From positions 1-27,249 of the IMG/VR virus record IMGVR_UViG_3300031722_000138: DNA of 27,249 bases; one strand, 5' to 3'. A model generated the notes under the pieces. It saw only the letters and a program-made list of their open reading frames with translations, made no database searches and had not been told where the DNA came from. Positions 8,650 to 14,432 of the stretch are shown piece after piece. The translations under genes and the position numbers were made by a program. Origin of the DNA: a virus. How positions within the stretch are numbered: the stretch's first letter is position 1; each line of letters opens with the position of its first letter.

Positions 8650-9339
8650 TCACTTGTGCTGCCACCACGCTGTGCCGTTGTCGGCGTTGGCCCAGAAGGT
8701 GGTGTGTACCTGTTCTCCGGTGATGACAGGGTCGGGAGCGTTGCAGTACGCCGTGTAGTTGAAGATCGCCATGTCCGACTTGGCCGGGAAGCCCGCCCCG
8801 GCCCACTGCACCAGCAGTGCAGCGAGGAACGCCTGCACGGTCGTGACGTGACCGCCCACCAGCCCGGCGTTGAGCAGCAGGAGGGAGGAGTGGTTGTCGA
8901 TGAACAGCTGCTCAGCGGAGGAGGGGTGGTGGTTGATGTTGCGCATCCAGTCGCATCCCACGAGGTGCTGCTCCTCGCTGCCGACGTACAGGACACCCTT
9001 CTTCATCTGGTCCCATGGCTCCCGGAGCATGACCACGTCCGAACCGTCGGTGAGCCACACCCATTCGAGGCTGTGCGCGTTGAGGTAGAGCCACTGGAGG
9101 AAGTAGACCCACCGGTTGAAGTACGGGCCTCCGGAGGGGACGTTGGGGGACTCCAGCACGGAGGAGTTGACCAGCTGCACCCCCTGCGGGGCTGTGGTGA
9201 GTTCATCGGCGATCACGACAGGTGTTGCGCCCTTGATGGACGCTGCCCACGTTTCCAGAATCGACGGGTCAGCATCCCACTTCCGGCCCCGCATGGGATC
9301 GACCTCCTTGGTCAGGAGGGAGGTCAGCACGACGTTCAT
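8650..9339 (-). CDS. Glycosyltransferase-like protein (GT-A fold)
   Basis: A 229-residue protein. A block WVYFLQWLYLNAHSLEWVW leads into LTDGSDVVML near residue 100, a strand-plus-DxD-like acidic motif typical of metal-dependent nucleotide-sugar transferases. A later LLLLNAGLVGGHV block resembles the acceptor-side strand in the same enzymes, which often reads LNAGVVGG. The start ATG is in an ATGA overlap with the end of dnaX. With the two genes after it, it forms a transferase cassette. Acceptor unknown. Confidence 0.75.
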   Translation of the reverse strand: MNVVLTSLLTKEVDPMRGRKWDADPSILETWAASIKGATPVVIADELTTAPQGVQLVNSSVLESPNVPSGGPYFNRWVYFLQWLYLNAHSLEWVWLTDGSDVVMLREPWDQMKKGVLYVGSEEQHLVGCDWMRNINHHPSSAEQLFIDNHSSLLLLNAGLVGGHVTTVQAFLAALLVQWAGAGFPAKSDMAIFNYTAYCNAPDPVITGEQVHTTFWANADNGTAWWQHK

Positions 9340-10475
9340 GAGGGGCTCACAGAGGAGGCAGGAGTGAACCTCTGAAGATCCGACAGACTCATCCTGCGGG
9401 GTGTCTGTGCGCCGTTGGTGAGCACCGGGGGAGTCCCGGACTCCGGCAGCTTCATCACCTTCGGGATGATGTCGCGGCCCTTGGTGAACGCCTCGGTGAC
9501 CAGCACCAGCGCCATCTCCAGCACCCCTCTGGGGTCGTCGGAGCGGATCTTGGTCTTGACCTCCCAGAGCACCCGGATCGCGGCCAGCAGCCGTTCCGGC
9601 TCCAGCTTGATCGCCAGCCCGTGACGGACCTCGTAGTCCTCCCCCGTGGCCTTCAGGGTGCCTCCGGCGCGCAGTACCAGCAGATCCCGCAGGCAGGAGA
9701 TCAGCTCGGCGGTGATCTGGCCCGGTGAGCCGACTGAGGACAGCTGGGAGTCCAGCACCTCGAAGACACGGGCGTGGTCACCGGAGGAGCAGGCCTCCAG
9801 CAGGGACGGTGCCGGGTCGTGCTCACCGGTCAGGCGCAGGTAGTCGACCAGAGTGGTCACCTGAGCCCTCCATGACTGGTCCAGCGCCATCAGCGCGGTG
9901 CGGACGTTGCCGCCTGCCTTGCGCACGATGTGGTTGATCAGGTCGAACTCGGCGTGGATGCCCTCCTGCTGGGAGACGACCATGATCCGGTCCAGCACGT
10001 CGGCGTCCGGCACGGAGCGGAACTGGAACTCCACCAGACGGCTCAGCACGGTGCCGGGGATCTTGTGGGGCTCAGTGGTGACCAGCACGAACACGGTGTT
10101 GCCGGGGGGCTCCTCCAGCGTCTTCAGGAGGGCCTCGAAGCCCTGCCGGGTGATGCTGTGCGCCTCGTCGAGGATCAACAGCCTGTGGAAGCCACCTGTG
10201 GAGAACCGGGTGACGTCCAGCAGCTTGCGGATCTGGTCGACCCCACCGTTGCTGGCCGCGTCCACCTCGATCACGTCGGAGGCTCCCATCTGGGAGGCGA
10301 GCACCCGAGCGGCTGTGGTCTTGCCCACCCCGCTCGGGCCGGAGAAGAGCAGGGCGTGTGGCACCCGCTCGGTGTCCACCATCCGTTGCAGGACCAAAGC
10401 GTTGATCCTCTGTCCGACCATTTCTGAAAACTGGGTCGGGCGATAACGCAATGCAAGAGGCTCAGTAGGTTCCAT
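9336..10475 (-). CDS. dnaX: Clamp loader ATPase (DnaX gamma/tau-like)
   Basis: A 379-residue AAA+ protein of the DNA polymerase III gamma/tau family, which opens and loads the sliding clamp. Motifs: family start LALRYRPTQFSEMVGQ (8-23), Walker A GPSGVGKTT (46-54), Walker B LLILDEAH (98-105) and LLKTLEEPPGNTVFVLVTT (sensor region). The arginine-finger motif is SRL (about 145-147) rather than the bacterial SRC. The Cys zinc module between the Walker motifs of bacterial DnaX is absent, and the protein ends without tau domains IV/V. The first 30 codons use A/T-ending codons, then usage abruptly becomes G/C-rich. The start lies 14 nt inside the upstream HNH gene, with GGAG 7 nt before it. It likely partners the clamp at 14433-15659. 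Confidence 0.92.
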   Translation of the reverse strand: MEPTEPLALRYRPTQFSEMVGQRINALVLQRMVDTERVPHALLFSGPSGVGKTTAARVLASQMGASDVIEVDAASNGGVDQIRKLLDVTRFSTGGFHRLLILDEAHSITRQGFEALLKTLEEPPGNTVFVLVTTEPHKIPGTVLSRLVEFQFRSVPDADVLDRIMVVSQQEGIHAEFDLINHIVRKAGGNVRTALMALDQSWRAQVTTLVDYLRLTGEHDPAPSLLEACSSGDHARVFEVLDSQLSSVGSPGQITAELISCLRDLLVLRAGGTLKATGEDYEVRHGLAIKLEPERLLAAIRVLWEVKTKIRSDDPRGVLEMALVLVTEAFTKGRDIIPKVMKLPESGTPPVLTNGAQTPRRMSLSDLQRFTPASSVSPS

Positions 10476-11292
10476 GGGTGCGCTCCAGATAGTCCAGAAT
10501 CATGTCCTTCTTCGGATGCTCGAACGCTCCAGCCAAGGTGTTGCATGACATGCACAGCAAGCCACGTACACACTTCCCGCAGGACCGCTTTCCCGGGCAG
10601 CAGGAGTGGTCGTGATCCACAGCGGGCACCCCACTAGGGCTGCCCCACTGGTCTGTGCCACAGCAGGCACAGACGCCGTCCTGTGCAGCAAGGAGGGCAT
10701 CGAACTGCTCCTCAGTCAGATGGAACCAGCGCAGAAGGTGAGTCTTCCGGTTCCGGTAGCTGGCCTCGATCTTTCTCTCTGGATTGTCCGCCCACTCCCT
10801 GTGGTAGGTGTTGGTGCAGCTCTTACAGATAGAAGTTCGACCGCTGGTGCATGTCTTGTTCAGTGTGAACTCATCCAGCGCCTTAGATTCTCCACAGCGG
10901 AAGCACTTCCGCACCCCGTCCACATCGAACATCGAAGTCAGCCTCGGACGGTAGTGATCCGGGTTGCAGCAGAGCTTGGTGACACACAGCCGACGAAGGG
11001 GACCGAAGTCGTCGTAGTCCAGATCATGAGTCAATGAGTAGGCAACTGCGTGAGCTGGCTTGTCTCCTCCGATACGGCGATCCCGAACTGAGCCGATTCC
11101 GCCCGACCGAGTTCCTCTGGACCACGTCCAACACCCTGAGTCTTCCTTGACGACGAATGGCCAGAACCACACCTCAGGGTCCTTGTTTCCGCGCTCAACC
11201 ATGTGGCCTTGAAACACAATGTCATTCATTCCAAGCACAGTATCATTGATCCGGTACTTCAGGGCCAGCGGGGCTGTGTCGGCGTCGCTCAT
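10462..11292 (-). CDS. HNH / endonuclease VII-type nuclease with two metal-binding nuclease modules
   Basis: A 276-residue free-standing nuclease. Residues 43-120 resemble an N-terminal HNH module (FW..V..D.GCWTW, then CCNPDHY at 108-114). Residues 130-159 form a zinc ribbon (CFRC...CKSC). Residues 185-262 match the T4 endonuclease VII-like HNH family: CACC at 208-211, VDHDHSCC at 225-232, CVRGLLCMSCN at 241-251. Such genes are mobile homing-type elements in phages. Codon usage is A/T-richer than in neighbouring genes, except for the first 14 codons (ATG to CGG), which are G/C-rich and encode APLALKYR, a DnaX-like N-terminus. ATG at 11292 overlaps the upstream stop by one base. The open frame extends further upstream, but that is a shadow. 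Confidence 0.85.
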   Translation of the reverse strand: MSDADTAPLALKYRINDTVLGMNDIVFQGHMVERGNKDPEVWFWPFVVKEDSGCWTWSRGTRSGGIGSVRDRRIGGDKPAHAVAYSLTHDLDYDDFGPLRRLCVTKLCCNPDHYRPRLTSMFDVDGVRKCFRCGESKALDEFTLNKTCTSGRTSICKSCTNTYHREWADNPERKIEASYRNRKTHLLRWFHLTEEQFDALLAAQDGVCACCGTDQWGSPSGVPAVDHDHSCCPGKRSCGKCVRGLLCMSCNTLAGAFEHPKKDMILDYLERTHGTY

Positions 11293-11450
11293 CACTTGCC
11301 GCTCACGAAGGAGCCGAGGCACCCGGCAGGGGAGTCCTGTAATGGGGCGTAGAAGCAGTGGCTGTAGAACCAGAAGCCGTACAGGCACATCGCTGCCACC
11401 AGTGCAGCTGCCACCAGCAAGGAGGCGTGGATCTTGATGTTCTCAGGCAC
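11292..11450 (-). CDS. Small single-pass membrane protein
   Basis: A 52-residue ORF starting at GTG 11450, inside the end of the upstream gene (8-nt overlap). Residues 8-29 are a continuous hydrophobic helix (ASLLVAAALVAAMCLYGFWF), followed by a short Cys-containing tail. It is a predicted inner-membrane protein of unknown role. Its stop overlaps the start of the HNH gene by one base. Confidence 0.7.
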   Translation of the reverse strand: MPENIKIHASLLVAAALVAAMCLYGFWFYSHCFYAPLQDSPAGCLGSFVSGK

Positions 11451-11685
11451 AGGGGTCTTCCTGTTCGTCGGCAAGGAGGTCCTGCCGATAGTCCGCGATG
11501 ACCATGGCCAGCACTGCACCGATGTCGGAGGCGTGGCCGTAGAAGTGGTCGAACGAAGCGATGATGACCGTCTCGCAGCTCTCACAGGGGGTCCCGGAGA
11601 TGAGGCAGTCGTTGTGCACACCGCCGTGCTCGTGGGCCCAGCGCAAGACCCTGCGAGGCATCCCGGAGTCAAAGCTCTTGGGCAT
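11443..11685 (-). CDS. Small unknown protein with CxxC
   Basis: An 80-residue protein starting MPKSFDSGMPRRVLRW. It contains CESC in its middle and an upstream cysteine and histidines, so a zinc site is possible. The second half is helical and hydrophobic, then acidic. ATG at 11685 overlaps the upstream stop (TGATG). No family recognised. Confidence 0.7.
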   Translation of the reverse strand: MPKSFDSGMPRRVLRWAHEHGGVHNDCLISGTPCESCETVIIASFDHFYGHASDIGAVLAMVIADYRQDLLADEQEDPCA

Positions 11686-11876
11686 CACAGGCCCTTCACG
11701 AGTTCGACGGTGGACATGTCCCACTCGCCGTGGCTGGTCACCACGCGGACCATCACGACCTCCCCCGGATCAGACCACACCTTCAACCAACGCTGAGCTG
11801 CCTCCACGTTGAGGAAGCCGCACACGACCATGTCCTCAAGGTCGTCGGGGTAGGCCCAGCCGTAGACGTAGTTCAT
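11685..11876 (-). CDS. Small unknown protein
   Basis: A 63-residue ORF starting MNYVYGWAYPDDLEDMVVCGF, of mixed alpha/beta character. Its ATG follows the stop of the ABC ATPase fragment by one base, so it is probably translated by re-initiation. The junction also carries a copy of the dispersed TTTCAGGAAA-type repeat. Function unknown. Confidence 0.7.
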   Translation of the reverse strand: MNYVYGWAYPDDLEDMVVCGFLNVEAAQRWLKVWSDPGEVVMVRVVTSHGEWDMSTVELVKGL

Positions 11877-11877
11877 T

Positions 11878-12528
11878 TCAGGAAACGTCCTTCACGATGG
11901 TCTTGCCGTCGGTGGTGGAGAAGTTGTAGACCCGGTCGGCGTACTCAGCGAACTCGGGCTGGTGGGTGACGAGGATGATCTGCACCCCGGTCCTGTCGAC
12001 GACCTCCCGCAGGAACTGGCCCAACGGTTCGAGGTACTCGGCGGAGACGTGCGCGAACGATTCGTCGAGCACAAGCAGGGAGGCGTCATGGGGATCGCGC
12101 CCCATCAGACCCACCACCAGCCGCAGCAGGAACCCGATCACGGCGGCAAGGCCACCGCCCCGGGCGTCCATCACGGGGGTCTCGATGACGTCGTTGCCCA
12201 ACGTCGTCCGCACCACGAACTCGACCACGGGGGTCTTGCCCCGCACGGACTGGGTGATGTGGAAGCTCAGGGTGTCGTCGAAGATCATCCGCAGGCCACG
12301 GGTGACCAGCTCCTCGATGCTGGACTGGGCGGCGAGCTGCCGCTCCTCCCCGAGCGAGTTCAGCAGGATCGTGACCCGGTCCAGCTCCTCCACGGACTGG
12401 CCCAGTGAGGCCACTTCCGCGCTCAGCTCCTTGCCCCGGGTCAGCACCGCCCGGACCTCGCCCTGCGCCACGTCGATCTGCCTGCGGCGCTGGCGGGCCC
12501 TGATGACCAGCGAATCCAGTGTGTCCAT
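11878..12528 (-). CDS. C-terminal half of an SbcC/Rad50-like ABC ATPase
   Basis: A 216-residue protein that matches only the C-terminal lobe of SbcC/Rad50/SMC-type ATPases. It has a coiled-coil start (about 1-70), a degenerate signature loop DARGGGLAAVIGFLLRL, Walker B with catalytic Glu SLLVLDESFAHVS, and the H-loop strand IILVTHQPEFAEYAD. There is no Walker A or N-terminal lobe in this gene or elsewhere in the window, so it must pair with a separately encoded partner or be a remnant. ATG at 12528 has no ribosome site but lies 5 nt after a TATCAA box, suggesting a leaderless transcript. An upstream ATG at 12585, with AAAGAG before it, is the alternative. A role in recombination or DNA-end processing is inferred. 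Confidence 0.8.
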   Translation of the reverse strand: MDTLDSLVIRARQRRRQIDVAQGEVRAVLTRGKELSAEVASLGQSVEELDRVTILLNSLGEERQLAAQSSIEELVTRGLRMIFDDTLSFHITQSVRGKTPVVEFVVRTTLGNDVIETPVMDARGGGLAAVIGFLLRLVVGLMGRDPHDASLLVLDESFAHVSAEYLEPLGQFLREVVDRTGVQIILVTHQPEFAEYADRVYNFSTTDGKTIVKDVS

Positions 12529-13081
12529 ACCTGTTGATACGCCTGACTTCGGTCCCAACCCAACCCGGGTGCCCGATAAGCGCATCTATCTCTTTTTCGG
12601 AAACGTCCTGTGGAGGGTTGGAGCCCACCCGCTTCCGCAGCCGGGTCGCGTGCTGCCGGGAGATCCCTAGCTTCGCAGCCACCTGCGCCGCGCTCATGTA
12701 GGCCAGATCCCGCACGATCCCCAGCAGGGGTGAGACCCGCTTGGACCGGCAGCCACCGCGACGGGCCTTCTCGAAGCACTCATGCTCCGGGTCGTAGTTC
12801 TCCAGCGCGTAGACCGCAGCATCGTGGGCCTGATTGGCGGTGTGGAGGAAGGACCGTTCGGTAGCGCCCAAAGGTCGGTGGAGCTTCACGCTGACCTCGA
12901 AGATCCAGTCCTCCAGCAGCTCCACCGGAGGCAGCGGGGTGCTGGTCCTGCGGAACGTGTGCAGGTACCGGTTGGCGTTGCCCTTCATCCACCCGATGAC
13001 AGCCGTACTGTCTCCGGAGCTGGGGTATGGGAAGAGGCGCACGTTCGTTGATACGCCGCAGCGACACGAAAACTCAACCAT
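12086..13081 (-). CDS. Helix-turn-helix protein; credible part ends near 12540
   Basis: The frame is open for 331 codons, but only about the first 180 residues look like protein. These contain a helical region and a convincing helix-turn-helix near residues 130-155 (SAAQVAAKLGISRQHATRLR), as in transcription factors and nuclease DNA-binding modules. Three cysteines lie upstream of the helix-turn-helix. After about residue 180 the frame is a Gly/Arg/Pro-rich shadow of the ABC ATPase gene, so the true stop is unclear. A heptamer C CCG GGT in frame at 12569-12563 could permit a -1 shift to a stop at 12441. The start is either ATG 13081, with a weak ribosome site, or GTG 13042, 5 nt after a TATCAA box. 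Confidence 0.55.
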   Translation of the reverse strand: MVEFSCRCGVSTNVRLFPYPSSGDSTAVIGWMKGNANRYLHTFRRTSTPLPPVELLEDWIFEVSVKLHRPLGATERSFLHTANQAHDAAVYALENYDPEHECFEKARRGGCRSKRVSPLLGIVRDLAYMSAAQVAAKLGISRQHATRLRKRVGSNPPQDVSEKEIDALIGHPGWVGTEVRRINRYGHTGFAGHQGPPAPQADRRGAGRGPGGADPGQGAERGSGLTGPVRGGAGPGHDPAELARGGAAARRPVQHRGAGHPWPADDLRRHPELPHHPVRAGQDPRGRVRGADDVGQRRHRDPRDGRPGRWPCRRDRVPAAAGGGSDGARSP

Positions 13082-13115
13082 GGCTCGATCAGAGCCCCAC
13101 GATCTGGGATCCCTT

Positions 13116-13135
13116 ACTCCCCCTACGGGGGTAGT
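13116..13135. other. Short G/C hairpin in the gap before the helix-turn-helix gene
   Basis: CCCCC-TAC-GGGGG, extended by ACT/AGT with a one-base bulge, forms a small hairpin in the 76-base gap between genes. It has no T-run on the minus-strand side, so termination activity is doubtful. It may act as an mRNA end or processing structure. Confidence 0.4.
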
Positions 13136-13157
13136 TAGTTAAAGGTTACATAGAGCT

Positions 13158-13442
13158 TTACGACTTCGGCTCGAACAAAATCTGCGTGTGCAGCAGCGCC
13201 GGACTGTAGAGATCCTGATGCCAGTGGATCTCCCCGTAGGGCACATCATCGGTCAGCTCAGCGGTGATCTTGTCGGCGTACTCGACGACCCTGAGGCCCC
13301 TCTTGCCTTCGAGGAGCATCTGGACGCACATCTCCTCCAGCATGGCGTCCCTCTTGGACAACACCTCGTGCACAGCCTGCGAGATGGCTTCCTCGACCGC
13401 CAGCTCGGCTGGAGTGGGCTTGTGCTGCCATGGGAACTTCAC
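13158..13442 (-). CDS. Small unknown protein
   Basis: A 94-residue protein starting at a GTG (KFPWQHKPTPAELAVEEAIS) in a GTGA overlap with the upstream Cys-rich gene. The first half is predicted helical, the second half mixed. No family recognised. It is the last gene of the operon that starts at 14273. Confidence 0.7.
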   Translation of the reverse strand: MKFPWQHKPTPAELAVEEAISQAVHEVLSKRDAMLEEMCVQMLLEGKRGLRVVEYADKITAELTDDVPYGEIHWHQDLYSPALLHTQILFEPKS

Positions 13443-13597
13443 AGCCGAGTCACCACCGCGATGGCGGGAAGCCCACAGCTCTTGCAGGGCAGCTCCAGCT
13501 CGGTCTTGATGTTGAGGACGTAGGCACTCCCGTAGGTCTCCAGCATGGCCAGTATCAGCGTGTCGAGGCAGTCAGCACAGGTGTAGGTCTCGACCAT
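13439..13597 (-). CDS. Tiny zinc-ribbon-like protein
   Basis: A 52-residue ORF starting at ATG 13597. It has two paired cysteine knuckles, CADC (residues 7-10) and CKSC (38-41), separated by a short helix, the pattern of a four-Cys zinc ribbon. Its stop overlaps the next gene by GTGA. A nucleic-acid or protein adaptor role is possible but unproved. Confidence 0.65.
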   Translation of the reverse strand: MVETYTCADCLDTLILAMLETYGSAYVLNIKTELELPCKSCGLPAIAVVTRL

Positions 13598-13611
13598 GGT
13601 CCCTGCCGACC

Positions 13612-13872
13612 TCACAGCCCCTCCAGAAGGGCGACGTGCCCATAGCCATCCTCCAACTGCTGAACGACCCGCACAGAGGCAGGATCGGTGCCCTGCTTCT
13701 TGGCCTCCACCCGGCCCACCATCAGCGCTGCTGTGGTGAGGTTCTGGGTGAGGGAACGCTTCCCGTCCATGCGCAGGGTGCGCTGGGTCTGGGTGCCCGT
13801 CATGCGGGCGAAGATCCGCAGCTGAGACCCGGTTCCCCGGACCTCGCTGCGAACCGTCATGGTCTCAACCAT
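13612..13872 (-). CDS. Small basic unknown protein
   Basis: An 86-residue basic protein starting MVETMTVRSEVRGTGSQLRIF. Its first part resembles a short beta sheet and its second a helix rich in Gln, Lys and Val. ATG at 13872 overlaps the upstream stop (TGATG); an internal ATG at 13860 is an alternative. Function unknown. Confidence 0.7.
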   Translation of the reverse strand: MVETMTVRSEVRGTGSQLRIFARMTGTQTQRTLRMDGKRSLTQNLTTAALMVGRVEAKKQGTDPASVRVVQQLEDGYGHVALLEGL

Positions 13873-14273
13873 CAGACCTGCACGCGCTTCGGTGAGACAA
13901 CCGGCTCGGCGTTCTCCCGGTCGATGAACAGGGTCTGCACGATGACGGTGCGGAACTCGTCCTGCACGTCGGCGGGGACCTTCTTGGTGTCCAGCGCGGA
14001 GGAGTAGAACTCCGGGAAGTCATCCTCGGGGTAGTTCTCCGTCAGGTCGGCGAGGTTCAACCGACGCTGCTCGTTGAGCTTGACGATGATCGAGCCGTAC
14101 TTGGAGCTGGGGTAGACCAGCGTCTTCTTTCCGGAAAGACCTGCGTCGAGGTGGGCCTTCTTGATCTTGGCGTTGAGGACCTTGTGCTCCTCGGAGAGCG
14201 CCGCGATGCCTGCGTCGAGCTGGGCGTAGCGGTCGAGATCGGCCTGCGTGAGACCGGTGGGAATGGCAGCCAT
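13872..14273 (-). CDS. Unknown helical protein, first gene of its operon
   Basis: A 133-residue protein. Residues 5-45 are likely helical (LDRYAQLDAGIAALSEEHKVL), followed by a beta-like middle and an acidic end. A clear ribosome site (AGGAG, 7 nt) and a strong promoter at 14307-14335 precede ATG 14273. Being promoter-proximal, it is probably expressed early. No family recognised. Confidence 0.8.
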   Translation of the reverse strand: MAAIPTGLTQADLDRYAQLDAGIAALSEEHKVLNAKIKKAHLDAGLSGKKTLVYPSSKYGSIIVKLNEQRRLNLADLTENYPEDDFPEFYSSALDTKKVPADVQDEFRTVIVQTLFIDRENAEPVVSPKRVQV

Positions 14274-14295
14274 GATGTTCTCCTGTGGGTTGTTG

Positions 14296-14303
14296 ACCTG
14301 TCC
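14296..14303 (-). promoter_or_regulatory. GGACAGGT element in leader of the 14273 operon
   Basis: The octamer GGACAGGT lies just downstream of the -10 box at 14307-14312 (TAGGGACAGGTCAAC in the transcript start region). The same octamer occurs at three other promoters in this window, so it is a candidate regulator-binding or leader element. Confidence 0.5.
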
Positions 14304-14306
14304 CTA

Positions 14307-14335
14307 ACTATAGTCACTTCCGGTGGGCATGTCAA
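14307..14335 (-). promoter_or_regulatory. Sigma-70-like promoter for the 14273-13158 operon
   Basis: Read on the minus strand: -35 TTGACA (14335-14330), a 17-nt spacer, -10 TATAGT (14312-14307). It is the closest match to consensus in the window. It sits between the clamp terminator and the next operon. A GTTTCAGGAATC repeat lies 3 nt upstream of the -35 box. Confidence 0.8.
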
Positions 14336-14338
14336 CTG

Positions 14339-14350
14339 GTTTCAGGAATC
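14339..14350. repeat. GWTTCYRGAAWC-family site upstream of a promoter
   Basis: GTTTCAGGAATC, a near-palindromic 12-mer, abuts the -35 box of the 14273 operon promoter. It belongs to the dispersed family with copies at 1879, 7508, 9251, 11875, 15186, 15982, 17789, 20325 and 23653. The position suggests an operator or activator site. Confidence 0.5.
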
Positions 14351-14373
14351 AACCTATCGCCGGGCAAACGAAG

Positions 14374-14401
14374 GCCCGGAGGGATCGAAACACCTCCGGG
14401 C
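14374..14401 (-). terminator. Terminator after the sliding clamp gene
   Basis: A perfect 9-bp inverted repeat (GCCCGGAGG / CCTCCGGGC) with a 10-base loop, 32 bases past the clamp stop codon. On the minus strand it is followed by CTTCGTTT, a weak T tract. It shares GAAGGCCCG with the terminator at 24709. It separates the clamp operon from the next promoter. Confidence 0.75.
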
Positions 14402-14432
14402 TCCCAGTCGTCGCAACGCGACTACGCACAAC

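Noticed and set aside
8628-8996. Upstream extension of the methyltransferase frame
   Set aside because: Ser/Thr/Pro-rich shadow of the glycosyltransferase gene; ATG 8627 has a strong AAGGAG site and begins the recognisable domain.
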